Source of the DNA: Salegentibacter_A chungangensis
GTDB lineage: Bacteria > Bacteroidota > Bacteroidia > Flavobacteriales > Flavobacteriaceae
DNA length: 64,000 bases
NCBI RefSeq assembly: GCF_042678405.1
Contig: NZ_JBHTLI010000001.1
Coordinates: 1,612,001-1,676,000 of the forward strand
Direction of reading: 5' to 3'
Shown here in pieces: positions 16,306 to 23,917 of the stretch. How positions within the stretch are numbered: the stretch's first letter is position 1; each line of letters begins with the position of its first letter. The notes beneath the pieces are model-generated. The model saw nothing but the letters and a program-made list of their open reading frames with translations. It ran no database searches and was not told where the DNA came from. A program made the translations under genes and the position numbers.

Positions 16306-16722
16306 TTAGCTTCCGTCTGAATGAATTGCTTTAAGTTCTTTAAAATTAATATTCTGAAGCCAGCCGGGGCCATCGAGATTCATTTGCCGGCTATCCAGAA
16401 GGTAACGTTCTCTCATCACATTATCAGAATAAGCCTTTAGCATTTCATTTTCTACATTCTGAATAAATCCTAACGATAGGTTCTCATCAGCAAATATTCT
16501 GAAAATTAGTTTTCGGTCAGGACGGAAAGGGATCTGGCGGATAATTTTGTCTACCTGCTTTTTTATCTCATCTATTTTGACCAGGTCGCGCTCCAGCCAT
16601 ATTTCTCCGTCTGTATTTATAAAAACCTGAATATAATGGTCTGTCCCTTCCGGGTCCGGTTGTTGAGCTATTCCGAAGAATGAAAATAAACTGAGAATTA
16701 TAAAAATGATGATCTTTTCCAT
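16306..16722 (-). CDS. Secreted ExbD/TolR-like periplasmic-domain protein
   Basis: A 138-residue protein with a cleavable-looking signal peptide (1-19, ending GIAQ) instead of the usual ExbD membrane anchor. The mature part resembles the ExbD/TolR periplasmic domain: YIQVFINTDGEIWLE (beta strand with the DG turn), a helix KIDEIKKQVDKII, KLIFRIFADENLSLGFIQNV (the aD-x-x-x-x-g-x-v helix start) and a terminal helix. No ExbB or TonB gene is nearby. It is the downstream neighbour of the ankyrin gene (24 bp gap), so the two may be co-transcribed. Role unknown. Confidence 0.55.
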   Translation of the reverse strand: MEKIIIFIILSLFSFFGIAQQPDPEGTDHYIQVFINTDGEIWLERDLVKIDEIKKQVDKIIRQIPFRPDRKLIFRIFADENLSLGFIQNVENEMLKAYSDNVMRERYLLDSRQMNLDGPGWLQNINFKELKAIHSDGS

Positions 16723-16746
16723 AGCGATATAAAGTGCTTTTTAATT

Positions 16747-17481
16747 TTAAAGATGCTGTTCAATGAAGCTTGCTGCTTTTCTTTGTCCGCGTTCCTTTGC
16801 CAGTTCAACAGCGTCTTTATTGTCATTGTTCTTTAAACCAAGATCGGCACCGTTCTCAATCAAAACAGCAATTACCTCCATATAGCCCCGTTTTGCGGCC
16901 TCTCCCAATGGAAAATCACCATCTTTATCTATATTGTTCACATTAGCGCCTTCACCAATAAGGAATTTAACCACTTCAAGGTGTCCTTTAGCGGCAGCGT
17001 GTTCTAACGGCGTTGCTCCGTCCTGGGCCTTGTAATCTATCTCTGCCCCGTTGGCGGCATAAAACTTTACAATATCGGTATAACCGTGCATAGAAGCCAG
17101 CCTGATAGGAGTAAAGTCGTGAAAACCATTAAAGTTAACATCGGCTCCGTGCTCCACTAAAAGCTTGATCATTTCAAAATAGCCTTCCTGGCTCGGAAAC
17201 ATTATAGGTGAAGCGATTGCCGGTTCAACTTTATTCACCTGGTTGACATCGGCTCCGTTTTCCAGTAATATCAGGGCTATTTCAGTATTATTGTCGGCAG
17301 CTGCCCTCCATAAAGGGAATAATCCGTTTTTATAATATTCATTAACATCAGCTCCCTTTTCAATTAACTTCTTTACTTTTTGAGTATCTCCGTTTTCAAC
17401 GGCTTTATATAGCTTTTGAGAGTGGACATTCGTAAAGAAAAGATTTACGAGGATGTATATCAGCGGTAGTAGTTTATTCAT
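16747..17481 (-). CDS. Secreted ankyrin-repeat protein
   Basis: A 244-residue protein with a signal peptide (about 1-21) followed by six to seven ankyrin repeats of about 33 residues. Each shows G-x-T/x-P-L-x-x-A-A and G-A-D/E-V/I-N, for example KGADVNEYYKNGLFPLWRAA, HGADVNFNGFHDFTPIRLAS and GAEIDYKAQDGATPLEHAA. Ankyrin repeats are protein-binding scaffolds; exported ones occur with catalases or toxins elsewhere, but no partner is evident here. It lies between the beta-lactamase-like gene (9 bp gap upstream) and the ExbD-like gene. Confidence 0.9.
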   Translation of the reverse strand: MNKLLPLIYILVNLFFTNVHSQKLYKAVENGDTQKVKKLIEKGADVNEYYKNGLFPLWRAAADNNTEIALILLENGADVNQVNKVEPAIASPIMFPSQEGYFEMIKLLVEHGADVNFNGFHDFTPIRLASMHGYTDIVKFYAANGAEIDYKAQDGATPLEHAAAKGHLEVVKFLIGEGANVNNIDKDGDFPLGEAAKRGYMEVIAVLIENGADLGLKNNDNKDAVELAKERGQRKAASFIEQHL

Positions 17482-17490
17482 AACTTAATA

Positions 17491-18975
17491 TTATTTTGAT
17501 TTTCGTTTTGCTTTCAGGTCTTTCAGGATCTGCGCCCCGTTGTTGTTGCCGGGATCGATCTCTACAGATTTTTCATAATTCTTTATTGCCATTTCAATAT
17601 TTCCGTCTTCCATATAGGCTTCTCCCAGACTGTCATAAACATTTCCTGATTCGGGGAATTCCTCGACATTGAGCTTGAATACTGCGATGGCTTCTTTGGT
17701 CATTCCAGTTCTAAGCAACTGATAGCCGGCAATGTTAATTTCATTTTCTCTAAGGGCATATTGATCGTCACTTTTTAATTCCTTGAATCGGGCAAGGGCT
17801 GCTTCTAAGCCCTGTTCCGCAATGGTGGACAGGAGCTCTTTTGCAACCGACTTTTTCGGTTGTTCGTAGGATTCGTTATAAAGGATGTGCTTAATATTCT
17901 CACCTATATCGCTCAGGTTGGCCCCGCCGGTATTGTTGAGCAATACAAGAAGGTTCCTGTCTTCCGGCACCCTTATGATATTGGTGTTAAAACCATTAAT
18001 TCCGCCACCGTGACCAATGGTGAGAATGCTGTCTTTTGAATTTTCAAGTTTGGAATAGTTCATCCCCCAGCCATAGCCGTAACCACCGCTTCCGTTCGGA
18101 ACCTGCGGCGTGAACATCTTTTTCTTTGATGCTTCTGAAAGTATCTCCCCGGTATAAAGCGCCTGGTCCCATTTGTAAAGATCTTCGGCAGTGGAGTAGA
18201 GCGATCCTGCAGCATAAGGGATGCTCATATCCAGGTAGGGAGCATTCCGGTATCCGTTGCCGGTTTTTTCATAACCGGAAGCCCTGTTCTTCAGGATGGT
18301 TTCCTGGTGATCATAACCTGTATCCTTCATTCCCAGGGGGGTGAGGATCTTTTCCTGAAGCACCTCTTCATAAGGCTTTCCCGTCACCTTTTCGATGATG
18401 TATCCCAGGAGAAAATAACCCGAATTGGAATAGGCGAATTTCTCGCCGGGAGTAAACTGAAGACTGGAATCGGCAAAAGTCTCTACAAATTCTTCGGGTT
18501 TATAGGGATCCCTGCTTTTTTCCTCGAAAAAACCCGGGAAAGAAGTGTAATTAGGAATTCCCGAAGTATGGGTAAGCAAATGATGTATGGTAATTTCATC
18601 GCCCATTGGTTTCGGGTAATCCGGTAAATAAGTGCTCACCGGTTTCTGCTGGTCCAGCTTGCCTTCTTCTGCGAGCAGCATGATAAGGCTTGCGGTAAAT
18701 TGCTTAGTGATAGACCCCAGGCGATGTTTGGTATTGGCCGTGTTAGGAATATCCCATTCCATATTAGCCATTCCCAGCCCGTCTTTATAGATCACTTTCC
18801 CGTTCTCAGCAACCAGCACAGAGCCGTTAAACTGGCCATATTTGTGATAGGTTTGCATCAGCTTCTCGATCTTTTCTGCCTTAGATTGTGCATAAAGAGC
18901 AGAGAAGCTCATAAGAAAAAGAAGAAAACCTGCTATCAGGATATTAAGATTAATCTTTTGTAAGTCGTTTTTCAT
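17491..18975 (-). CDS. Beta-lactamase-family serine hydrolase with TPR tail
   Basis: About 494 residues from the ATG at 18975; an in-frame ATG at 19014 would add 13 residues before the signal peptide. The signal peptide ends near SALYAQ. The class C/penicillin-binding fold shows SITKQFTASL (Ser-x-x-Lys nucleophile motif), YSNSGYFLLG (Tyr-x-Asn) and IGHGGGINGF (in place of KTG). The last 100 residues contain two TPR-like units (NVYDSLGEAYMEDGNIEMAIKNYEKSVEIDP). Substrate could be a peptidoglycan peptide, D-amino-acid peptide or ester. The stop codon lies 9 bp before the ankyrin gene start, so they probably share a transcript. Confidence 0.9.
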   Translation of the reverse strand: MKNDLQKINLNILIAGFLLFLMSFSALYAQSKAEKIEKLMQTYHKYGQFNGSVLVAENGKVIYKDGLGMANMEWDIPNTANTKHRLGSITKQFTASLIMLLAEEGKLDQQKPVSTYLPDYPKPMGDEITIHHLLTHTSGIPNYTSFPGFFEEKSRDPYKPEEFVETFADSSLQFTPGEKFAYSNSGYFLLGYIIEKVTGKPYEEVLQEKILTPLGMKDTGYDHQETILKNRASGYEKTGNGYRNAPYLDMSIPYAAGSLYSTAEDLYKWDQALYTGEILSEASKKKMFTPQVPNGSGGYGYGWGMNYSKLENSKDSILTIGHGGGINGFNTNIIRVPEDRNLLVLLNNTGGANLSDIGENIKHILYNESYEQPKKSVAKELLSTIAEQGLEAALARFKELKSDDQYALRENEINIAGYQLLRTGMTKEAIAVFKLNVEEFPESGNVYDSLGEAYMEDGNIEMAIKNYEKSVEIDPGNNNGAQILKDLKAKRKSK

Positions 18976-19118
18976 TTTGAACAGTATTTGGTTGAAGTGG
19001 ACTGTGACAGGCATTGAGTAGGGAAGAACTGCCTCCTTAAAGTCGTTTGGATATTTAGTTTTTTAATCAGGATACCGGCTTATCGATGTTAGGAATGGTT
19101 GCAGCTCCCGATTGTGGT

Positions 19119-19499
19119 TTATTGCAATACATATTGCGCCAGTAACTTCTGCACGTCGTAGACGTTTACCGATTTGTTGAATCTTTTCTGAATACTTGGC
19201 TGGGCTTCTCCCGAGATCCATATTTTCAGCTCTGCGTCCAGGTCGAAAGTGCCGGCGGTTTCCACACTAAAACGGGTAATGCTGCGGTAGGTCACCGAAA
19301 AATATTCGGTCTTTCTGCCGGTAAGCCCCTGCTTATCGATGAGGATCAGTCGCTTGTTGGTAAAGATGAAAGTATCCCTGACCAGTTTAAAGCCTATTTC
19401 GATGTCTTCGCCTTCAACAAGAAGTTGGGCATATTCGGCAGTAAGTTTCTCTTTGTCTACAACCCCGGCATTACCGAGTATAGATGATAATATTCCCAT
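19119..19499 (-). CDS. Bacterial PH-domain protein (bPH_1, DUF1696)
   Basis: A 126-residue soluble protein that is almost wholly a bacterial pleckstrin-homology domain: GEDIEIGFKLVRDTFIFTNKRLILID (about 31-56) is the hallmark, followed by GLTGRKTEYFSVTYRSITRFSVETAG. bPH_1 proteins form oligomeric rings; their ligand is unclear. It starts 21 bp after the 3' end of the broken gene at 19521-20334. Family call secure, function unknown. Confidence 0.85.
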   Translation of the reverse strand: MGILSSILGNAGVVDKEKLTAEYAQLLVEGEDIEIGFKLVRDTFIFTNKRLILIDKQGLTGRKTEYFSVTYRSITRFSVETAGTFDLDAELKIWISGEAQPSIQKRFNKSVNVYDVQKLLAQYVLQ

Positions 19500-19520
19500 A
19501 ATTTTTTATTCTTTTAAGTA

Positions 19521-20334
19521 TTACATATTGGAATTAAAGCGCTTCATCATTTCTAATTCTGTCTTGGCCATATTGACCATTAAAGAGTATCTCTTTGGGA
19601 TGCCCTGACTTTGCTCGAAAAAATCCTCTAAATCTTCAACTGATTCTTCGGCTTTTTTCAGGTCTGCATTAAAGAGCCAGTATTCTCCTAAATATAAATA
19701 GGCGTAAAGTTTATCAACAATAGGCGTAAAGTTTATCAACTTCATCATTAGTGTTGGATAAAAGCTCATCTATTAAGTGTTTTACCTGTTTGTCATTCTC
19801 GAAATTATCATCAAACAGATACATATCTATTAATGAATATGCATTTTCATTCCGGGCTTTCTCCTCGGCTTCTTTAGAGTAGAGATCTTTACGATATACA
19901 AGTTTATTTTTTTTAATAGCATACCATCTGTAGATAGATTGGTTTGGATCTACCTCCTTTTCAAAGATTCTTTTTTTCGAATTGAAATTAGTGCCCAGAA
20001 CAAGAATATCTCCAATTTCAGTATTTTTAAAAATCTGGAAACCCAGCCTGGCAGCCGGACCTTTATCTTGTTCTATTATTGCTAATACCTTGTTGTTTGC
20101 CGTAACACTGTGATAAACTTTATTAAGGATATTGAACATTTGGTCATCAGAGAGTTGTTTGTACAGATCGGTCATATAAAACGCATCGGCAAAAGTCTGA
20201 TGTACGAAGTAGAATTCACTGATGCCCTGCTGATTTTCAGGGTATGATTTTCCACTTTGAATAGTAATCTTGTCTTGCGCAGTGACTTTGGCACAAAAAA
20301 GGAGGAACAGGGAAAAGAAAATAAGCTTATTCAT
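19521..20334 (-). pseudogene. Secreted protein gene split by a 22-bp tandem duplication
   Basis: The gene starts at 20334 with a signal peptide (MNKLIFFSLFLLFCAKVTAQ) and reads 206 codons to a stop at 19714. The stop lies in the second copy of a perfect 22-bp direct duplication (19697-19740). Removing one copy joins the frame ...EVDKLYAY directly to LYLGEYWLFNADLKKAEESV and onward to the stop at 19521, giving 792 bp and 263 residues. The C-terminal 70 residues are therefore now out of frame. The family is not recognised. The gene is disrupted, although a truncated 206-residue product may still be made. The 22-bp unit is not a multiple of three, which is why a frameshift results. Confidence 0.85.
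19697..19740. repeat. Perfect 22-bp tandem duplication
   Basis: Two abutting identical 22-nt units (19697-19718 and 19719-19740, starting AATAGGCGTAAAG). No third copy is present. This is the lesion that splits the surrounding gene; loss of one copy would restore the frame. Confidence 0.97.
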
Positions 20335-20365
20335 TAGGTGTTATTGAAAATTACAGAAGGCTGTT

Positions 20366-20818
20366 TTAATTTAATAAACCTTTTTCTCTCAGGTTCTTTT
20401 CGAAATCCTCGCCCAGCTGTCTTCCCCATTCGCGGCCTACCTGCATCGATTCCTGCAGGATCATCGGGGTGTTTTTGGCAAGTTTCTCTCCCGCCGGGGT
20501 CCTGTAAAAAGCGGTGATCTCTTCTAGGTCACTCTGGCTCATATACTTCTTGTAAACCGGAGAGAGCATCTGTACCAGATCGTCAAGGGAGGTTTTCAGG
20601 AATTCTTTTTCTACATCATCCCAGATCTCCTCTGAAATATTGCTGTATTGTTCTTTTTGCATTTTTACCATTTCCCTTATCACGGTTTTGTAGGCTTCTT
20701 CCGAACCATTGAGTTCAAACATTTCTTTCAGGGCAGCATCATATGTGTTTTGACTCTGAGCCTGCGCAACAGAGGTTATGCTTAGAATAATGGCAAGGCT
20801 TAACAGGATTTTCTTCAT
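20366..20818 (-). CDS. Exported DUF2059 protein
   Basis: A 150-residue protein with a signal peptide (about 1-20, ending AQAQ). The DUF2059 domain is recognised in LVQMLSPVYKKYMSQSDLEEITAFYRTPAGEKL (about 76-108), followed by a helix QESMQVGREWGRQLGEDFE. The family is common and uncharacterised; predicted all-helical periplasmic protein. It lies 31 bp upstream of the disrupted gene and 38 bp downstream of the next minus-strand gene, so these may be one transcript. Confidence 0.85.
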   Translation of the reverse strand: MKKILLSLAIILSITSVAQAQSQNTYDAALKEMFELNGSEEAYKTVIREMVKMQKEQYSNISEEIWDDVEKEFLKTSLDDLVQMLSPVYKKYMSQSDLEEITAFYRTPAGEKLAKNTPMILQESMQVGREWGRQLGEDFEKNLREKGLLN

Positions 20819-20856
20819 TTCGTGAAATTAGAGGGTTGAGAAATTGATCGGTTATT

Positions 20857-21462
20857 TTATTTGTATTCAAGGCTGTTCCACATCATATCGATGATCCTGG
20901 TGCCCTGTTCATTTATGGTTTCATCCATTGTCATTGTCATCACCAGGATACCCTCGTCTTTCCTGCCAATAGAGGCGATCTCATAGGTGTTTACTTCATC
21001 CTTATACCTCAGGATAGCCTTGGAAACCTCGAGTTCCTGGCCTGATTTCAGCTTTCTGGTATAATCTTCCCGGGTCATTTTAAAGCCGTAGTTCAGGCTT
21101 TCCTTGGTCACTTCATTCAGAAGCATTTCATTCATCATTGTTGGATTGATGGTAGAGTACTTCTGTATAAGTATACCCGAGCCTTCAGCCGTCATCAGCA
21201 TCACTTGTTCCATTCCCTCGTCGATCTTCATCTTGGAGACCTTAAAATCGTTCGGATAGTTGAAGCTGAAAAAATCATCTTCATAGCTAAGGGTGTCTTT
21301 GGAAACGATCTTGAAACTGATGCTTTTTCCGTCTACGGGAAAACTGTATTCCTTATCTAAAGAGATACTGTAAGTACTGTCGTTTAACTGAAGCACGTAA
21401 TCTTCCTGTGCATAGGCGTTAAGGCCAAGCAGCACAAAAAACAGGATTGAAAGTCTTTTCAT
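20857..21462 (-). CDS. Secreted protein of unknown function
   Basis: The ATG at 21462 is preferred: it gives a proper signal peptide (MKRLSILFFVLLGLNAYAQ), whereas the in-frame ATG at 21525 adds 21 unrelated residues across the intergenic repeat. The mature part (about 182 residues) is rich in beta strands, with no domain I can name. It leads toward the DUF2059 gene 38 bp downstream. A copy of the dispersed intergenic repeat starts 45 bp before the start codon. Confidence 0.7.
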   Translation of the reverse strand: MKRLSILFFVLLGLNAYAQEDYVLQLNDSTYSISLDKEYSFPVDGKSISFKIVSKDTLSYEDDFFSFNYPNDFKVSKMKIDEGMEQVMLMTAEGSGILIQKYSTINPTMMNEMLLNEVTKESLNYGFKMTREDYTRKLKSGQELEVSKAILRYKDEVNTYEIASIGRKDEGILVMTMTMDETINEQGTRIIDMMWNSLEYK

Positions 21463-21506
21463 TGAAGTAAAGATTGGGTGTTGGTTTGTATTTAGAAATA
21501 TAAGGT

Positions 21507-21560
21507 TCACGGTCCCGGCTAACACAAACTGCAGGGTAGGGAGGAGCAGACTTGTGGTTT
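21507..21560 (-). repeat. Dispersed intergenic repeat, copy A
   Basis: ACGGTCCCGGCTAACACAAAC followed by a GGGTAGGGAGG segment on the plus strand. It matches the repeat core seen at 22135, 23775, 26472, 43899, 45597 and 51147-56117. It sits upstream of the minus-strand gene starting at 21462. Confidence 0.7.
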
Positions 21561-21647
21561 TTGAAGGGGTTTTTGATATATGAAGCCTAAAGATATTTAA
21601 TTTTTGTAAACCTAAGTGATTAAAATTGAGCTTTTCATAATCATTAA

Positions 21648-21824
21648 ATGAAAGTGAGGCTTTTGGTTCTTCTTTTTAGGCAGCAGGATTTTAAGTTTTC
21701 TGCATATGTACCGGGATCTCTTTTATTTTTTCCCATAGGGATATTTGCCGTATCAATAGGATTGATCGGTTCGATAATATACAAGGCGTGGAATGCGATA
21801 TGTTCTTTGTTGCAGCGCTATTAG
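21648..21824 (+). CDS. Possible 58-residue membrane peptide
   Basis: An ATG-started frame encodes a basic N-terminus (MKVRLLVLLFRQQDFKF), then one long hydrophobic segment (PGSLLFFPIGIFAVSIGLIGSI) and a short polar tail. The layout is that of a single-pass membrane peptide. It converges on and overlaps the minus-strand 3-TM gene by 4 bp. The gap between the neighbours would otherwise be 358 bp. No ribosome-binding site is evident, and homologues are not known to me, so this is tentative. Confidence 0.35.
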   Translation: MKVRLLVLLFRQQDFKFSAYVPGSLLFFPIGIFAVSIGLIGSIIYKAWNAICSLLQRY

Positions 21825-22105
21825 CTTCCGGCAAACGGAGTTCCCAGGACGCCAACGGCGAGTTCTGCCCAAACAAGAAGAAAGACCGCTATAAGGGCCG
21901 CACATAATAAGATACGCTGTTTTGTTTTCTTGTTCTTCCGGAGAATGAATTCCATAAGGAGTCCTGTGCCGAAAAGAAGCACCCCGCCTACTGCAAAATC
22001 AGATAATGTCCAGTTCACTTCTCCCGTAAACTGCATAGCTACTAAGGGGATTAGTAATAGAATTGCCGCCACCAGCAGAATGATGATAAGTCTTGTGTTT
22101 TTCAT
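21821..22105 (-). CDS. Three-helix membrane protein of unknown function
   Basis: About 94 residues from the ATG at 22105 (MKNTRLIIILLVAAILLL); an in-frame ATG at 22132 would add nine residues. Three hydrophobic segments (about 5-24, 37-54 and 66-85) are separated by a loop FTGEVNWTLSDF and by LRKNKKTKQR, consistent with an inner-membrane protein. Found widely in Flavobacteriaceae, function unknown. A repeat copy lies 30 bp upstream. Confidence 0.65.
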   Translation of the reverse strand: MKNTRLIIILLVAAILLLIPLVAMQFTGEVNWTLSDFAVGGVLLFGTGLLMEFILRKNKKTKQRILLCAALIAVFLLVWAELAVGVLGTPFAGS

Positions 22106-22134
22106 AATTAAAATTTTTAAGTCTGCTATCAATA

Positions 22135-22223
22135 TTAACGGTGCCGGGTACCAATTGACGGAGGTAGGGAAGGTCTTCAGGTTTACATCCGGTTCCGGAA
22201 TGAATTTAATAATTTTCTTTGAA
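22135..22223 (-). repeat. Dispersed intergenic repeat, copy B
   Basis: A degenerate copy: TTAACGGTGCCGGGTA, then GGAGGTAGGGAAGG, a central CCGGTTCCGG palindrome, and the tail AATTTAATAATTTTCTTTGA shared with copies C and D. It fills most of the gap between two minus-strand genes. Confidence 0.65.
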
Positions 22224-22254
22224 AGTAATCACTTTCCGGGCCCGTAAAATTGTT

Positions 22255-22461
22255 TCAGCAGCAACCGGCATTTTTTTGAATTGGGGGGCAGGGGACCGTT
22301 CCGTATGAGCAATAAACGCAGCAGTCACCGGGCTTTGGCTTTAGGATCTGCTTACAGTTTTCACAGGTATAGAAGAACTCACAGGCATTTGCCGGCATTT
22401 CTTCCTCCTTTTTGTGTCCGCATTTTGGGCAGGTAATTACTGACTTTAAAATGATTGCCAT
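22255..22461 (-). CDS. GDCCVxC-domain cysteine-rich small protein
   Basis: A 68-residue soluble protein with 11 cysteines. Seen are a zinc-ribbon-like CPKCGHKKEEEMP, the CEFFYTCENC pair, and the family signature GDCCVYCSYGTVPCPP, followed by a terminal GCC. The family (which includes selenoprotein variants in other bacteria) is usually encoded near metal- or mercury-handling genes and is presumed to bind metal. Here the position that can be selenocysteine is ordinary Cys. Single gene; the neighbours do not reveal its role. Confidence 0.85.
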   Translation of the reverse strand: MAIILKSVITCPKCGHKKEEEMPANACEFFYTCENCKQILKPKPGDCCVYCSYGTVPCPPIQKNAGCC

Positions 22462-22500
22462 AGGTCATTAATTAAGTTTAGAACTATTTACGGGAGATCT

Positions 22501-23736
22501 TTAAAATATAGAATATCCAAAAATCACCGATAAGGTCTTATAATCTGAATCCCAGTGAGAATAATTGGTTAAAATATCTCTACTTGTCAGATACCTGAGT
22601 TCCAGGCTGTATTTATCATTTAATTTATATCCAATTCCAAATGCTACACTTTTTCCTGACTTAATTTCTAAGGGTTCAAATGTGCTAAGATCAGAGTCAT
22701 CAGCTCTGGTAAGTTTTACTTGAGATGAGGAACTTGAATCGAAGATATAGGAAATATCAGCAAAAATTTTTGAATTATTATTTAAATAGAAATAATGCCT
22801 TAGACTTAGTGGAATTTCAATAGAGCTATAATTCACTTCGGTTTTCAGCTTTCCTCCGGAAACATTTTCAGCCTCTATCGTTTTTTCTGATTTAAAATTT
22901 TGATAAGTAGGCTCAATAAGGAGGCTCCATTTATTTTTATTGAAAGGCAAAATAAATTCTGCTTCCACTCCAAAGGCAATCCCGGTTTTATTCCCAAAGT
23001 CAATATTCCAGGTGTAACCTGATGTTGATTTTTGCAGTGCTAAAGATGAGCTGTTCATACGAGGTCTAAGGCTTAAATTAAAGAAGTCCCTTTCTTTTTT
23101 TTGTTCGAAAGTGGTAACCTTAGCCTTATTGCAATTACTGTATTCGGTGAAGAATCTAACCAGATCGGTTTGACTATAATCAACATCTTCAATTTTACTC
23201 AGTTTGAATTGAGGGCATTTCAGGTTATTCCATAATTGTTGCCGGAACCTCATATTTTTAGCAACATCGCCATCAGCATTTTTATAACTCTTATGGATTA
23301 ATTGCTCAATATCAGAATTGTTTTTGTTATAAAAATACCTTGTTAAAGGACCTTCCACATATTCATAGAGATTTGCCTTACCTTCAACCAATACTTTTAA
23401 GAAAAGCTCATCTTCTTCAAATAGGGGTTTTTTCTCATAGCTCATTTCGTTTATTTTGTCACTGGACCTGTCAATGCTTAGCCTGTGTTTAAAATATTTT
23501 GAAGTATTGTATATACCAAATTCTTTAACCGAATTAATTCTTGCTTTTTCAGGTTTGCTGTTTTCTGAAAGCCTGTACTCAAACTCAGTAGGGTTGTTTC
23601 TCCAGTCTTCATTTTTAATTTGGCATTCCGTTCTTTGATTTGAATTGTTGATAAAATATCCCTTTTCGAAAGAAATCTGGGAGTAAGTGTTAATGCTTAA
23701 AATTGTGAGCAAAAGGATCAGTAATTGTTTTTTCAT
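22501..23736 (-). CDS. Outer-membrane beta-barrel protein
   Basis: A 411-residue protein with a signal peptide (about 1-19). A periplasmic N-terminal region of about 200 residues (ISFEKGYFINNSNQRTECQI...) precedes alternating amphipathic strands from about residue 215 to the end: FNLSLRPRMN, WSLLIEPTYQNF, SIEIPLSLRHYFYL and a terminal aromatic strand LSVIFGYSIF. This suits an 8- to 10-stranded porin-like barrel. The family is common in Flavobacteriaceae and of unknown function. A repeat copy lies 39 bp before the start. Confidence 0.75.
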   Translation of the reverse strand: MKKQLLILLLTILSINTYSQISFEKGYFINNSNQRTECQIKNEDWRNNPTEFEYRLSENSKPEKARINSVKEFGIYNTSKYFKHRLSIDRSSDKINEMSYEKKPLFEEDELFLKVLVEGKANLYEYVEGPLTRYFYNKNNSDIEQLIHKSYKNADGDVAKNMRFRQQLWNNLKCPQFKLSKIEDVDYSQTDLVRFFTEYSNCNKAKVTTFEQKKERDFFNLSLRPRMNSSSLALQKSTSGYTWNIDFGNKTGIAFGVEAEFILPFNKNKWSLLIEPTYQNFKSEKTIEAENVSGGKLKTEVNYSSIEIPLSLRHYFYLNNNSKIFADISYIFDSSSSSQVKLTRADDSDLSTFEPLEIKSGKSVAFGIGYKLNDKYSLELRYLTSRDILTNYSHWDSDYKTLSVIFGYSIF

Positions 23737-23774
23737 CTGTAAAATAAATAATGGGTTTGTTTAGAGGGTTTACT

Positions 23775-23863
23775 TGTTAGCATTCGGCTAATGCAAGTTC
23801 CAGAAGTAGGGGGCGAACTGTTGCGGTAAACTTTAATTTAGCCGTGAAATTAATTATTTTTTA
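23775..23863 (-). repeat. Dispersed intergenic repeat, copy C
   Basis: Degenerate: GCATTCGGCTAATGCAAG, then GAAGTAGGGGGCGAA and a tail AAATTAATTATTTTTTAA. The internal GCATTcggcTAATGC has inverted character. It lies upstream of the beta-barrel gene. Confidence 0.65.
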
Positions 23864-23917
23864 ATATTTCAGTCATTCAACCTGACTTGAATGACTTCAT
23901 CATGATGTTTAATTAGT

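Noticed and set aside
21691..21876. Minus-strand 61-codon frame overlapping the 3-TM gene
   Set aside because: It overlaps the better-supported membrane-protein gene and has no domain-like composition.
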